Shown in pieces: positions 10,623 to 21,000 of a stretch of 64,000 nucleotides of DNA. The stretch is from Anastatus disparis (Eukaryota; Arthropoda; Insecta; Hymenoptera; Eupelmidae). Location of the stretch: NCBI GenBank assembly GCA_017163975.1, contig JAFFSR010000307.1, forward strand, positions 2,677,001 through 2,741,000, read 5' to 3'. The first letter of the stretch is position 1, and each line of letters opens with the position of its first letter. A model generated the notes under the pieces. It did no database searches and was not told the DNA's origin. It saw only the letters and a list, made by a program, of their open reading frames with translations. The translations under genes were made by a program, and so were the position numbers.

Positions 10623-10912
10623 CTAATGGTTGTTCCTCACAGGTGTGGGCGAAGGTGGGAGCTTATACCACTTTCTCTTCATTCATTTTTTTTAAACATT
10701 AAACTTATTAATCCAGCTATTGTGAGAAGCATCAAAACCAAGCCATTTCACATAAACTTGATTACCTCGTTTCTTCAAGACTTTACGAGATTACAAAGTC
10801 TCTTATTTTCCAAGTCATACTGACCATCAGATGTGATTTTATATCCAACACCTGGAGGACCACGACCACCCTCGCTTCGTTTAAGATTACGTCTGAATAC
10901 GTCGACGCTCAT
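10623..10912 (-). pseudogene. Small Polinton protein with C-terminal membrane segment
   Basis: ATG at 10912 gives MSVDVFRRNLKRSEGG, a glycine/proline patch (GRGPPGVGY), then DGQYDLENKRLCNL. After TGA codons near 10775 and 10749 the same frame continues with a hydrophobic stretch (GLVLMLLTIAGLISLMF), a likely membrane anchor. A shift then leads to a tail ending PVRNNH (stop near 10623). It resembles a small protein family I recall next to insect and cnidarian Polinton genes; its role is unassigned. Two stops and a frameshift break it. The tail is duplicated in inverted orientation at 3031-3135. Confidence 0.5.
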
Positions 10913-10942
10913 CTTGATAATGTTCAAGTATTTGCTTATGTC

Positions 10943-11824
10943 TTAGTGTATATAGCCAGCTTCTCGCAGTTATTCGATGATTAAATAAATCTTGTTTGTA
11001 TGACTAAGATTTCCAGCTTCTCTCTCCGCTATGAGTAATCGTAATCGATCGACAAGTTCATTAGGATCATCCCAATAGACGTAATCTATCAACATATCCC
11101 TTCTAGCAACTTTGTATCAAGGTAATAGTCCAACACCACGTTTAAACATAGGAGCAATGATGTTATCAAATTTCTTGCTTCTGTGAGCACGAATTTGTTC
11201 ATCGTTCCTGTAACGTCTCTTGTAAGCACTAGTAGCTTCAAGAATCTATCAATAGTTTTGCATATCACTTAAGTTAAAGTTTTTCTGATTAGGCTGTTTT
11301 GCTAGTATTACCTCCAGCAAACCATCAGTTCTCGGATATTTTACATCCTTAACTTTCACATAACTATCTTTAAAGTAAATAGGTGAGTCGCCTATTACGT
11401 ATTTGTTACCTTGTTTACTAACACCATAAATTTTATCCAAATCCTGGGTCTTATTTTTCACGAGTTTGTGAATATACTTGTTATCATCCGTTCCGCTATT
11501 TTCATCACTAAGAGCTGATTTAAATTCTGTATCTGTATGCGGTCGGACAGTTTTATTCAAAGATGGTTCATCGTAAGACTCATCAATACTGACATTATTC
11601 ACACTCATAGCATCAGTAGCTTGTTCCTTGGTTTCGATATTTCGAGATTTTTTAGATGTCTCAACAAATTTCTGTAAAGAATCGACTATTGGTCTGAAAA
11701 TTTCTCCGATTGCTTTCTCGAAATTATCCTTTCCAGATTTCAATAGATTGTATTTACTATTAACTGCATTTCTCGCTTTGATAAGTCGATGCAGTATATC
11801 TTTTCTTCGGGGAATGTCGGCCAT
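10943..11824 (-). pseudogene. Polinton coiled-coil protein, C-terminal half broken
   Basis: The likely start is MADIPRRKDILH at 11824; an upstream in-frame ATG at 11848 is too close to the TATA box. The N-terminal 70 residues are helical and charged (KARNAVNSKYNLLKSGKDNF). A middle block IYGVSKQGNKYVIGDSPIYF is followed by DGLLEVILAKQP, matching my memory of a Polinton family with a YG...G..Y.IG...GLWELI signature. The intact ORF ends at 11249, but matching frames continue with stops and shifts as DPNELVDRLRLL and LREAGYI to a TAA at 10943. The role is probably structural; this is not certain. Confidence 0.55.
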
Positions 11825-11869
11825 GTTTTCGATCCGAAGTTTGATCATAGAATGATATGATTAAACTAA

Positions 11870-11892
11870 GAGTGTGCTATATTTATAGCAAA
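11870..11892 (-). promoter_or_regulatory. TATA box of the coiled-coil gene
   Basis: GCTATAAATATAGC on the minus strand (11876-11889) lies about 52 bp upstream of the MADIPRRK start. It is itself palindromic. Spacing suits a start site near 11850. Confidence 0.5.
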
Positions 11893-11958
11893 ACAGTCGA
11901 AGCCCTTTCTATACCTGCCAGCATTGATTGAACTATTTTTTTCAATCATCAAGAAACC

Positions 11959-12570
11959 TTACTTATCATCGGTCCAACATCGTGAACATAGGCTTTTAAA
12001 TTGTGCATAAGTCATGTCTAAATTTACGTGATCATCGTACAAATGTCTCAAGTTGATATCATCTTGTCGGAAAATTATTAATAAATTTACATTGTCTCTT
12101 ACAAGATGTTTCGGTACGTGAGCATAAGATTGATAGAGATAGAAACAATCAACATTCTTGTGCCTTCCCATGCAGAAAAATGCTCTCACATTATCCTGTT
12201 TCCCGCAAATTATGTCGTCGAATACCATTATGAAATTAGGTAAGGCATCGTCAGGTGATACTATCGATTCGTGTTCGCTGAATGAAAAATATTATATACC
12301 GTCTATCGGTTCGAGGAGTTCCTTCAAATACTTATACTTTGGTTGATCTAGAGACTTCGAGTAGACATATACGTTCTCGAATCTTAGTCTATTAGGATGT
12401 GTATTTATTGCGAGTAGGCTATTAGTTTTACCACAGTTGGATGGTCCACAAAATATGGCTAGAATATCATCGGGAAGTAAGTCTCCGTGCCTCTTTGTCT
12501 TTTTTTCCTGCTTGACTATCGAGTCAAAATTCACGATTGGAAGTTTAAACGGATGTTCTTTGAAATTCAT
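11959..12570 (-). pseudogene. Polinton genome-packaging ATPase (A32/FtsK-HerA type), one stop
   Basis: This would power DNA packaging into a capsid. ATG at 12570 gives MNFKEHPFKLPIVNF. Walker A is GPSNCGKTNS (about 12430-12460) and Walker B is MVFDDII (about 12208-12228). FFCMGRHKNVDCFYLYQS and HLYDDHVNLDM follow, as in this ATPase family. A single in-frame TAA at 12292-12294 separates the two halves without a frameshift, so this is one of the best-preserved genes in the window. Length about 203 codons, near the usual size for Polinton ATPases. It is divergent from the PLA2/pX gene. Confidence 0.8.
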
Positions 12571-12611
12571 GTTGATGCTATTAGATCTCAAACAAGAGTG
12601 ATCAATTTAGT

Positions 12612-12640
12612 ATAATTAGAGGCCTTATATACTCTCACAA
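12612..12640. promoter_or_regulatory. Divergent TATA region of ATPase and PLA2/pX genes
   Basis: Minus strand GAGAGTATATAAGGCC (12621-12636) lies about 55 bp upstream of the ATPase ATG. Read on the plus strand the same site, TTATATACTC, lies about 45 bp upstream of the PLA2/pX ATG at 12672. It resembles the GAGTATAAA boxes near 3925 and 4004. Confidence 0.5.
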
Positions 12641-12671
12641 GCATCAGTCTTCATTTAACCTTTATAGGGTG

Positions 12672-13108
12672 ATGATCGTACATTATCAACAGCGACAACG
12701 TGGTCAAGGTTTTCTTAATAAAGTCATCAACAGTCTTCCATTCGAACTTGATATTCCAGGATATTAGTACTGCGAAACTTAAAGAAGAGGGGAGCAGCTA
12801 TTACATTCAATAATGTAGTGAAAGCTGCCTCAAAATCGATAGTTCCCAGCAAATGTGCTCGTAAAGTTATTTTTTTAGCATTGAAGGGTGCACGTTCTGC
12901 CGTTAGAGCGGCAGGTGGTAAGAACAACTTTAATATTCCACGCAAACTACCGATTCCAAAGAAAGTTGGAGGATTTTTACCATTTCTCATACCGTTATTT
13001 GCTGGTTTAAGTGCAGTTGGTGGTATTGCAGGCAGTGCTGCTGGTATAGCTAAGGCAGTCAACGATTCTAAATCTGCGAATTCGCAATTTACAGCGGTCC
13101 TCGATTAA
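12672..13108 (+). pseudogene. Polinton PLA2-like / pX-like virion protein, degraded
   Basis: ATG at 12672 gives MIVHYQQRQRGQGFLNKVIN, then LPFELDIPGY and, after a TAG, YC. This matches the start of a phospholipase A2-like domain (PGY.YCG) known in parvovirus VP1 and in many arthropod Polintons. The catalytic core is deleted and frame-shifted. From 12818 a clean frame resumes: basic residues, IPRKLPIPKKVGGFLPFLIP and a hydrophobic glycine-rich helix FAGLSAVGGIAGSAAGIAKA, as in Polinton/adintovirus pX-like proteins. It ends early at VLD; the usual C-terminal tail is missing. A role in membrane penetration is inferred from the family. Confidence 0.65.
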
Positions 13109-13400
13109 TTTTAACCGTGAAATCTTTGCACCTCGGATTTTCCTTTTGGATATGATTCTAAACATATTTAGGATCCAATTTCAACAAAAACCAAAATCGA
13201 AGAATAAGCACTTTTTTATTTATTAAATTTTTTTCAATTTTTTTTTTTTTTTTCATTGATTATTTATAAAATTAATTTCTAGAATGGCGTTTTCGATTAA
13301 AATTATGAATTATTTACATATTTTAAGCAAACATTATATATTTCAAAAAATTTTTAATTATGTAGCAATGTAATCGTAACGTTAAAATTAAGATCTTTCT
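13095..13400. repeat. Left arm of a 12-kb-spaced inverted repeat
   Basis: The segment is the reverse complement of about 25600-25925. The first 125 bp are about 90% alike and then degrade, though words such as TTACATATTTTAAGCAAA still match. The minus strand here encodes the start of the same short basic peptide as 25845 (IISKRKIRGAK). The arm begins right at the truncated end of the pX gene. Confidence 0.65.
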
Positions 13401-13699
13401 TAATAAAACATGATAATGATAAAAATTATAACGAATGATGCACTTTTAAAGTGATTGTAATTAGAAAATACAGTGTATTAATATTCTATAAGAACACGAT
13501 ATGAAAAGAAAATATATAAAGCAACGTAGCTCCAGTTGAGATGAAAATTGTTCGTAAACAAAGCATAAACATCGCTTCTATTCACAAACGTTTCCATGAA
13601 TTTTTGAAAATTCCAATGTTATTAATGTTTATGAATGAAGTCCGTCGTTTTGTAGTAGTGAATTAAACACCATGCCGTCAAATATCATTAAGAACCACG
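13400..13699. other. AT-rich spacer
   Basis: No ORF, RNA gene or repeat match is seen. It may contain the 5' region of the following pseudogene. Confidence 0.4.
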
Positions 13700-14390
13700 C
13701 GCGTACATGAGGAAAATCGTTATGTTATCTGTTTGCTTTGTTTTGATAAAAGTGAATTGATGGTTAACGTAACCCCGGCTTTAAAACTTAAAATAACTAA
13801 GCTATTTACAACTTATGATGAACAAGATGAGTGTCTTCCAAAAGTAGTGTGTCTATTTTGCAAAAAAAATCTGTACAGTATATATACATATTTTAAAAGA
13901 ACTTAAAAAGGAAGCCAATGATTGGGCAGAATACTGGAGTGTTCAACGTGAAATAACTTACGGGACTTCTTCTTTTAAAGGAAACAGTTGCAAAATATTA
14001 CTAAATAATATCGATTTCTGGCGATCCAAAAGTAACTTGAATTGTTTAAAATATGTTGAGGTTTTAGAAAAGTTTAACGCGGTTGACAACTCTTGCTTTA
14101 CTGTTTCTTTAAATCCAAAATTTATTGAATTTATCGATGCGTTTAAAGATGCTTATCTATCTTTAGGTATTTCGATAACACCAAAAGTACATGCAGTTTT
14201 TTTCTATGTAAAAGACTTTTGTATTGAACATAATCGAGACCTAGGTTTTTACAGTGAACAGGCTATGGAAGCGGTCCATCATGATTTTTCTGCAACGTGG
14301 GCTAAATACAAAGTATCGCAAAATAATTCTTATTATGCAGATAAATTATTAAGAGCAGTCTGTGAATATAATTCACTGCATGTAACTTAA
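13700..14390 (+). pseudogene. Cc8L18.2-like protein, frameshifted
   Basis: An N-terminal Cys-rich module reads ICLLCFDKSE and, about 35 residues later, VVCLFCKKNLY, two CxxC pairs that could bind zinc. A frameshift near 13890 leads to KELKKEANDWAEYW and FKGNSCKILLNN. The conserved core ITPKVHAVFFYVKDFC...LGFYSEQAMEAVHHDF...W..YKV ends at 14390. This matches my memory of the Cc8L18.2-like family named from Cotesia congregata bracovirus and found in arthropods, cnidarians and Mavericks. Its function is unknown. The frame needs one shift, so it is a pseudogene, though the C-terminal 220 codons are open. Confidence 0.7.
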
Positions 14391-14399
14391 GTAAAAACT

Positions 14400-14456
14400 G
14401 TGTATATGTTATTTGTGTGTTTATATGTATATATATATGTATATATATGTATATGT

Positions 14457-14525
<69 letters not shown>
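14400..14525. repeat. TA/TATG microsatellite
   Basis: TATATGTATATA reiterations change into a pure TA run of about 55 bp (14470-14525). It directly abuts the Helitron 3' end at 14526, fitting Helitron insertion between A and T. Confidence 0.9.
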
Positions 14526-14526
<1 letters not shown>

Positions 14527-14575
14527 TAGAGGGTTTTCTCCTGCTCTCGTTTCGCTCGCCAACCCCCTATTGCAT
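14526..14575 (-). mobile_element. Helitron 3' terminus (minus strand)
   Basis: Read on the minus strand, GGGGGTTGGCGAGCG leads through a GC-rich loop to AACCC and then CTAG followed by T. A GGGTT/AACCC hairpin right before CTAG is the classic Helitron 3' end. It closes the Helitron whose Rep-helicase lies at 18.0-22.5 kb on the same strand. Confidence 0.7.
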
Positions 14576-14635
14576 CACCTTCTACAAATATAAACTTTTA
14601 TATATATAATTTTTAAATTTATATTAATTTAAAAT

Positions 14636-14790
14636 TATTTGTGTATAAGAATTTTATGTGCCCTCAGTTAGCTGAAATTCAGATAAAATTTAGCTGAAAG
14701 TTAGCTAAGAGATAGCTGAAATTCAGATAAAATTTAGCTGAAAGTTAGCTGAGAGAAAATTCTTATACACGGCGGCGGCGGCGGCGTAGG
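14636..14790. repeat. Helitron subterminal hairpin with direct repeats and GGC run
   Basis: TGTGTATAAGAATTTT (14639-14655) and AAAATTCTTATACAC (about 14756-14770) form outer arms. Between them are two direct copies (about 47-bp period) of AGCTGAAATTCAGATAAAAT followed by TTAGCTGAAAG. A GGC/GCG run (14770-14790) follows. It sits just inside the Helitron 3' end. Confidence 0.75.
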
Positions 14791-14862
14791 CGATATATCT
14801 TTATTATATAGATATATATATATATAGATATATATATATATATATATCTATATATATAGTCG
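14791..14862. repeat. TA/GATA microsatellite
   Basis: ATATATAGATATATAT reiterations, self-complementary. No other signal. Confidence 0.8.
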
Positions 14863-14865
14863 TAA

Positions 14866-15300
14866 GACAAGCCCCCCTCAAATTACGTTGTAATTCCTCT
14901 TATAAATGGCTATTCCAAAATTAACGTAACTCAGGCCCCCCCTCAGCCCCCCTTGCCCACCTCAATTTTTGTAGCCCCCCACAGCCTCCCCTCAATTTAC
15001 GTTGTGATCCCTCTTATAAATGGCTATTCCGAAATTAACGTAACTTAGGCCCCCCCTCAGCCCCCCCTCAAATTTTTAGCCCCCTATCAGCCCCCCCTGA
15101 AATGTCTGTCGGCATAGCCCCCCCCCTCAAATTACGTTGTAATTTCTCTTATAAATGGCCATTCCAAAATTAACGTTACTTAGGCCTCCCCCTCAGCCCC
15201 CTCACCCTTCTTAATTTTTGTAGCCCCCCCTCAGCCTCCCTTCAATTTGCTCCCCCCTCTCCCTCACTTTTATAGCCCCCCCTCATTATGCCCTCCTCCC
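14866..15300. repeat. C-rich tandem repeat, about 115-130 bp unit
   Basis: Three copies begin near 14868, 14985 and 15113. Each carries TCAAaTTACGTTGTaATtcC, then CTTATAAATGGC, ATTCCaAAATTAACGTaACT and runs of CCCCCC. The plus strand is strongly C-rich, so the minus strand (the Helitron sense strand) has many G runs and may form G-quadruplexes. Confidence 0.8.
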
Positions 15301-15840
15301 CACTATGATATTATGATTAAGTAATTAGTAATACAAAAATATTCTTATTATTAATAATATTCTATTATTATAATAACAATTATAAGTAATTTAATATTAT
15401 TATAATTAGTAATATAATATTATTATGATTGTAACTGTAACTATTCAATATTATAAAGTTTTTTCGTACTCTATTATTGAATTTCAAAAATGACAAAAAT
15501 TATTATTATCAATATTCTATTAATATAATTGCAAACATAATTAATTGATAATACAAAGCTTCCTCTGCATCTCCTTTATTCAGATAAATATATAATATTT
15601 TTATTTCTATGTATTGTATCTTTATTTTTATTATTGAAAAAATTTATTAATTACAATAGTAAACTATGGATTACAAAATGAATTTAGCTTAATATCCATA
15701 GGTACTTTATTAACAATTGTATTTAAATAAAACATGTTTTTTTTGAAATTAGAAATAAGATATTTACATATTTGTCTTAACAAAAGATTTTTGGGCTTAG
15801 GACCAGCATAAAAATATATGGCTGCATTAAAAGCTTATAA
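15301..15840. other. AT-rich DNA without recognised features
   Basis: Runs of TATTATTA and AATATTAT dominate. No coding frame, RNA gene or repeat match is seen. Confidence 0.5.
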
Positions 15841-17215
15841 AAAGCATTGTTTGTTGTCGCTAAAAGAAGCTTATAAACTCATCTTCATTGTCGCTAAAAG
15901 AAGCTTACAAATTCATCTTTATTGTCGCTAAAAAAAGCTTAAAAATTTACTATTGTCGCTAAAGCGATTGTTTGTTGTCGTTAAAAAAACTTTATACAAA
16001 CATATAAATTTATTGTTTATTGTCGCTAAAAAAAGCTTACAAATTCATTTTTCATAATCACTAAAAGAAACTTATAAATTTATATCTCATTGTCGTTGAA
16101 AAAAGCTTACAAATTTATTGTTTACGGTCGCTAAAAAAGATTATAAATTCATTTATTTTTGTTGTTGAAGCGTACAGATCTATTGTTTGTTGTCACAAAA
16201 AATTTTTATATAAGCATACAAATTTATTAGTTGTCGTTAAAAGAAGCTTACAAATTTATTTTTTTTGTCGCTAAAAAAAGCATACAAATTTATTGTTTAT
16301 CGTCGCTAAAAAAAGATTATAAAAGCGTACAAATTTATTATTTGTTGTCGCTAAAAGAAGCTTACAAAATCATTTTTATTGTCGATAAAAAAAGGTTACA
16401 TATTTATTCTTCATAATTGCTAAAAAAAACTTATAAATTTATATTTTATTGTCGCTGAAAAAAGCGTACAAATTTATTGTTAAGTGTCGTTAAAAAAGAT
16501 TACAAATTCATTTATTATTGTTGCTGAAGCGTACAGATTTAATGTTTATTGTCACCAAAAAAAATTTAATATAAGCATACAAATTTATTGTTTGTTGTCG
16601 CTAAAAGAAGCTTACAAATTCATCTTTATTGTCGCTAATAAAGCTTACAAATTTATTATTGTCGCTGAAGCGATTGCTTGTTGTCGCTAAATAAATTTTA
16701 TACAAGTATATAAATTTATTGTTTGTTGTCGCTAAAAGAAGCTTACAAATTTATTTTTCATAATCGCTAAAACAAACTTATAAATTTATATCTCATTGTC
16801 GTTGAAAAAAGCTTACAAATTTATTGTTTACGGTCGCTAAAAAAGATTATAAATTCATTTATTTTTGTTGTTGAAGCGTACAGATCTATTGTTTGTTGTC
16901 ACTAAAAAAATTTTATATAAGCATACAAATTTATTAGTTGTCGTTAAAAGAAGCTTACAAATTTATTTTTTTTGTCGCTAAAAAAAGCATACAAATTTAT
17001 TGTTTATCGTCGCTAAAAAAAGATTATAAAAGCGTACAAATTTATTATTTGTTGTCGCTAAAAGAAGCTTACAAAATCATTTTTATTGTCGATAAAAAAA
17101 GGTTATATATTTATTCTTCATATTTGCTAATAAAAACTTATAAATTTATATTTTATTGTCGCTGAAAAAAGCGTACAAATTTATTGTTTAGTGTCGTTAA
17201 AAAATATGTATATCT
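15841..17215. repeat. Minisatellite TTGTCGCTAAAAGAAGCTTAC with higher-order unit
   Basis: A unit of about 30-60 bp built on TTGTCGCTAAAAAAAGCTTA and CAAATTTATTGTTT recurs some 30 times. Above this is a higher-order duplication: the stretch around 16090-16410 recurs about 707 bp downstream (16797-17115) almost unchanged. Open frames inside it (for example 16231-16416 and 16938-17165) are by-products of the repeat and not genes. Confidence 0.85.
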
Positions 17216-17700
17216 GTTTTTACTATTTTTAAAAATAGTTTACAAATTTATTTTTATTGTCGTTGAAAAAAGCATACACATTTATATTATTTTAAAAATT
17301 TTAGTATTTTTTTTTTATTTTTGCTAAAATTAATTTTATAAACTACTTTTAAACTATCGCTGAAAAAAATTTATAAATTCATAAAAATAAAATATATTGT
17401 CATTAACAAAATATAAAAAATTATTATTGTTATTACATGTAAATATTTTGATTTTTATTTTTTGAAACATTTTAAAGGTGTATATAAATAATTATCATTT
17501 TAAAAATATAATTCATAGATTATATTACTCATTATTAATAAATTTTCATAATAATTTTCATCATTTTTAATACCTTTTATGTCGAAATCGACATTATTTA
17601 TTAGATATTGAAAAATTTCTTAAACCTGAAATTGAAAACATTCAGGCACATCTTTCCATTCTTTATAATAATGTATATAATATTTCATATCAAAAAATTT
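17216..17700. other. AT-rich transition from minisatellite to Helitron coding region
   Basis: Decayed minisatellite words are followed by A/T-rich DNA. No gene is supported. Confidence 0.5.
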
Positions 17701-17714
17701 TGTATTAATTCAGA

Positions 17715-17942
17715 CTACTCAGATAATTTTTGTTCTTTTGCATATTGATAATAATTTTCTTCATCTTCTACTTCTTGAAGATATTCTATTTCTTCATATT
17801 CATTAATTTCAGCATTTAAGTTAGACAATTCTTTTAATTCTTCGTTAGATACGGGTTCAATATACATATTATTAATTGGATCCCATTCCATAATTTGCCA
17901 ATTTGCGTTATTATCAACATTCAATTGTTCATTGTTTTCCAT
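17715..17942 (-). CDS. Small acidic ORF downstream of Helitron Rep-helicase
   Basis: 75 codons from an ATG, starting MENNEQLNVDNNANW. It is rich in Glu, Asn and Tyr (YEEIEYLQEVEDEENYYQY), with no Cys, membrane segment or signal peptide. It follows the helicase end by about 100 bp on the same strand, so it could be an accessory Helitron ORF. The A/T-rich context makes chance openness possible, but the acidic composition is not typical of random AT-rich frames. Function unknown. Confidence 0.4.
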   Translation of the reverse strand: MENNEQLNVDNNANWQIMEWDPINNMYIEPVSNEELKELSNLNAEINEYEEIEYLQEVEDEENYYQYAKEQKLSE

Positions 17943-18046
17943 GTTTATCTAATATATAAATTTATTTTATATTAATTAAATAATAATTCATTTTATGTTT
18001 ATTTTCTTATAAACTGTATTTATTTTTACAATATTATTAAATTTAA

Positions 18047-21000
18047 TTAATAATTAAAAATTTCTTTCCAAACAATATTTAATATTTCATATTTATTTTC
18101 AGATTCATTTTGTATGTATATTTTGTTATGATTTTTACATCTCGACAGTGCAACGTAAAGCTGTCCATGCGAAAATAAAGGTCTTTTAATAAATAATCCA
18201 ATCTCATCAAAACTTTGACCTTGAGATTTGTTAATAGTCATAGCAAAAGCTAATGTTACAGGAAATTGTTTTCTATAAAGTATAAAGGGTAAAGACGATG
18301 ATTCACCAGTATTTAATGTTATTCTTGGAATAAAAACTTTATTTCCAATTTTTTCTCCAGTAATGATTTCAGCTTCAAGATTATATTTATATAATTTTAT
18401 AATTTTTTATCTTGTTCCATTACATAAACCTTCGGTAATACTTAAATTTCTTATTAATATAACTATAGCATTAACTTTTAATTCCAATATATGTGGTGGT
18501 AAACCTTCTTTCATTTTATTAAGAGTTTCTATTGGATAATTCAATTCGATATTATCATCACTTTGATTGACTCCTTTATGAGTAGCATAATCTATGCTAT
18601 AATAAGTTGTCGATTTGCCGTTAAGTAATTTTAATATTCTTTTATTTAAATTATTTATGTCATCGTTATGAGCTGCTAATATTACTCGATTTATGTTGTC
18701 ATTATTATTAATGTTTTTATATATTTTCAAACAAATATCATTAGTTTTCCATTTATCAGGAATTTGAAATGATTCAATTTGACCTTCACCTATTTGTAAT
18801 AATAAAGAATTAAATAATTTATTATTGCAGCAGATATTTTTATTTAATTTTTTAATTTTAAATAACGGCCATAAAAAAGAATATTTTAAACTATTTTGTA
18901 CTATTATATCTTTAAAACTATTTTTTATAACAGGAAGTATTTGGCGATATCACCTCCTAAAATTATTAATTTATCACCAAATGGTAAATCATTACCACAT
19001 AAATCTTGTAAAGTTTTATTAACAATTTCTAAAGCTTTTTTTGGTATCATTGAAGCTTCGTCCCATATAATAATATCTGCATCTCGTAATTTTTTTTGTC
19101 ACTTTCTAATTTAAAGAATGTGATTTCTACATTATCTAAATCTAAAGGTAATCTAAAAGTTCTGTGACTTGTCATTCCTTTAAGTAATAAAATTGTTGCA
19201 ATTCCAGTCCATGCCATTGATAATACTTTTTTACATTTGTATAAAAAATAATGAATTAATGTTTTATACAAAAATGTTTTTCCAGTTCCACCTGGTCCAT
19301 TAATAAAATATAATTTAGAGGAATATTTTATTATGTCGTCAAAAATAAATTTTTGATCTTGATTTAATAATAAATATATTTCGTTAAACATATGTTTATT
19401 ATATTCAATAATTTTTGAATTTTCTTCCTGATTTTCATGGATAATTTTTTCTATTGGTTCTGGTAAACTAAAATTTTTACAAGACATTTTTTCTGTCAAT
19501 AAAATTTTATCAATTTCATTTAATGCTTTATTTTCTTTATCATCTTCAAAATCTTCACTAAAATATTCTTTAAATTTATTCCATATTTCATTACCTTGAA
19601 TATTTTCTGATAAAAATAACCATGCAAAATATTGACGCAACTGACTCGGTAGCATAATGGTACAAGCTTCAGAAAATATATCAAATATTTGCGAAGAACT
19701 TTCTATTAGCCCCATTGCAACTGCTGTTTTTTTAAAAGTATTATACGTTATGTTTTCGAAAGTTCATAATTCTGTAAATGAAGTTACGCCTTTGACACGA
19801 TTTAAAATTAATTTTAAATGGAATCTTTCAGTATCTTTAGGAGACACAATATTTAATCTTCCAATAGCTTTATGTTTTTTATCACGAGTACGTTTGATCC
19901 AACATTTATTGTTATTGAATACGTAATATTTAGGTATATTACTGTATTTTATTTGTTTTGCAAACTCATCTTTAATATTAAGATTAAACCATGCAGTTAA
20001 TGTTGTTTTCCATTTGTCTAAAGCTTTTGATTCTTTATTTTCTTCGAATATAATTTTTTGCTGATTTTCCGTATGAACAGCTAATCTAATAACTGTATGA
20101 CTTCTTCCACATATCGGAAATTCAGATAATCTCCAAGCTGCTTCCATAGGACTCATATATCTTCCATCTATAAATTGTGTAATTTCATCATAAGTCTCTT
20201 TTTCGTCTTTATCGTCATTTTTTTTTATTTTACAAAAAGCTTTATCTCCACCTTTATGAATATAATTATAAACATATTTTATACTGTGTATAGTGGCACA
20301 TATTTCAAAATTTATATGACACTTATATTTTCTGAGTAAATAACTATTGTAAGGTACAACCATTGAATTATCTACAGGAATAATTTGTTTATTATTTTTA
20401 ATTTTATAATAATGATTTGCGTGTGAATTATTTATTCGTTTATATTCCAGAAATCCATTTTTTTTTAATAATAGTATTATTAACAAAATTTTTCGGATAT
20501 TTTTTTGTACAAGTATTTTTATTTTTATCGTAACATGGTGAATTATTGTTATGTAGTCCATGCAACATGTGTTTAATTACTAATTTTTGTAATTCCTTGT
20601 CATCACTATTTGGAATTTCAGCTGAAACATATTTATCTATTTTTTCTTGAGTTATTAATTTATCATCAGAGTGTAACGTTGTAAGAATATGAGCATGTGG
20701 TAAACCTCTTTTTTGAAATTCAATTGTGTATACATAAGCAATAACTTTACCAAAAATATTAAACTGTTATATTAGGGATATCATTAGGAGTAGTACCTGC
20801 TGGAAATTTTTTTAAAACTCTTTTTAATTCTTTCCACCTTGGATTACAAGTCATAGTAATAAAAATATCAGGTCTACCGACCTCTCTATAAATGACCATT
20901 GCATCTTGATAATGTTGTTGCATATATCTAGGACTTCCTATATAAGTTGATGGCAATATAAATAGATTACCTATTTTTTCTTTTTTCTCAAAATTATTTG

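Noticed and set aside
3031..10690. 3031-3135 and 10540-10690 as the terminal inverted repeats of the whole Polinton
   Set aside because: ATPase, coiled-coil and PLA2/pX genes lie outside this interval, and the matched part is coding-like; it cannot be the true end.
14302..14609. Frames across the TA tract (Ile/Tyr repeats)
   Set aside because: Translation of a TA microsatellite; the same artefact occurs at 45467-45757 and 46707-46931.
16231..17165. Paired frames starting MSLKEAYKFIFFVAKK as duplicated genes
   Set aside because: Both are readings of the TTGTCGCTAAAA minisatellite duplicated at a 707-bp offset.
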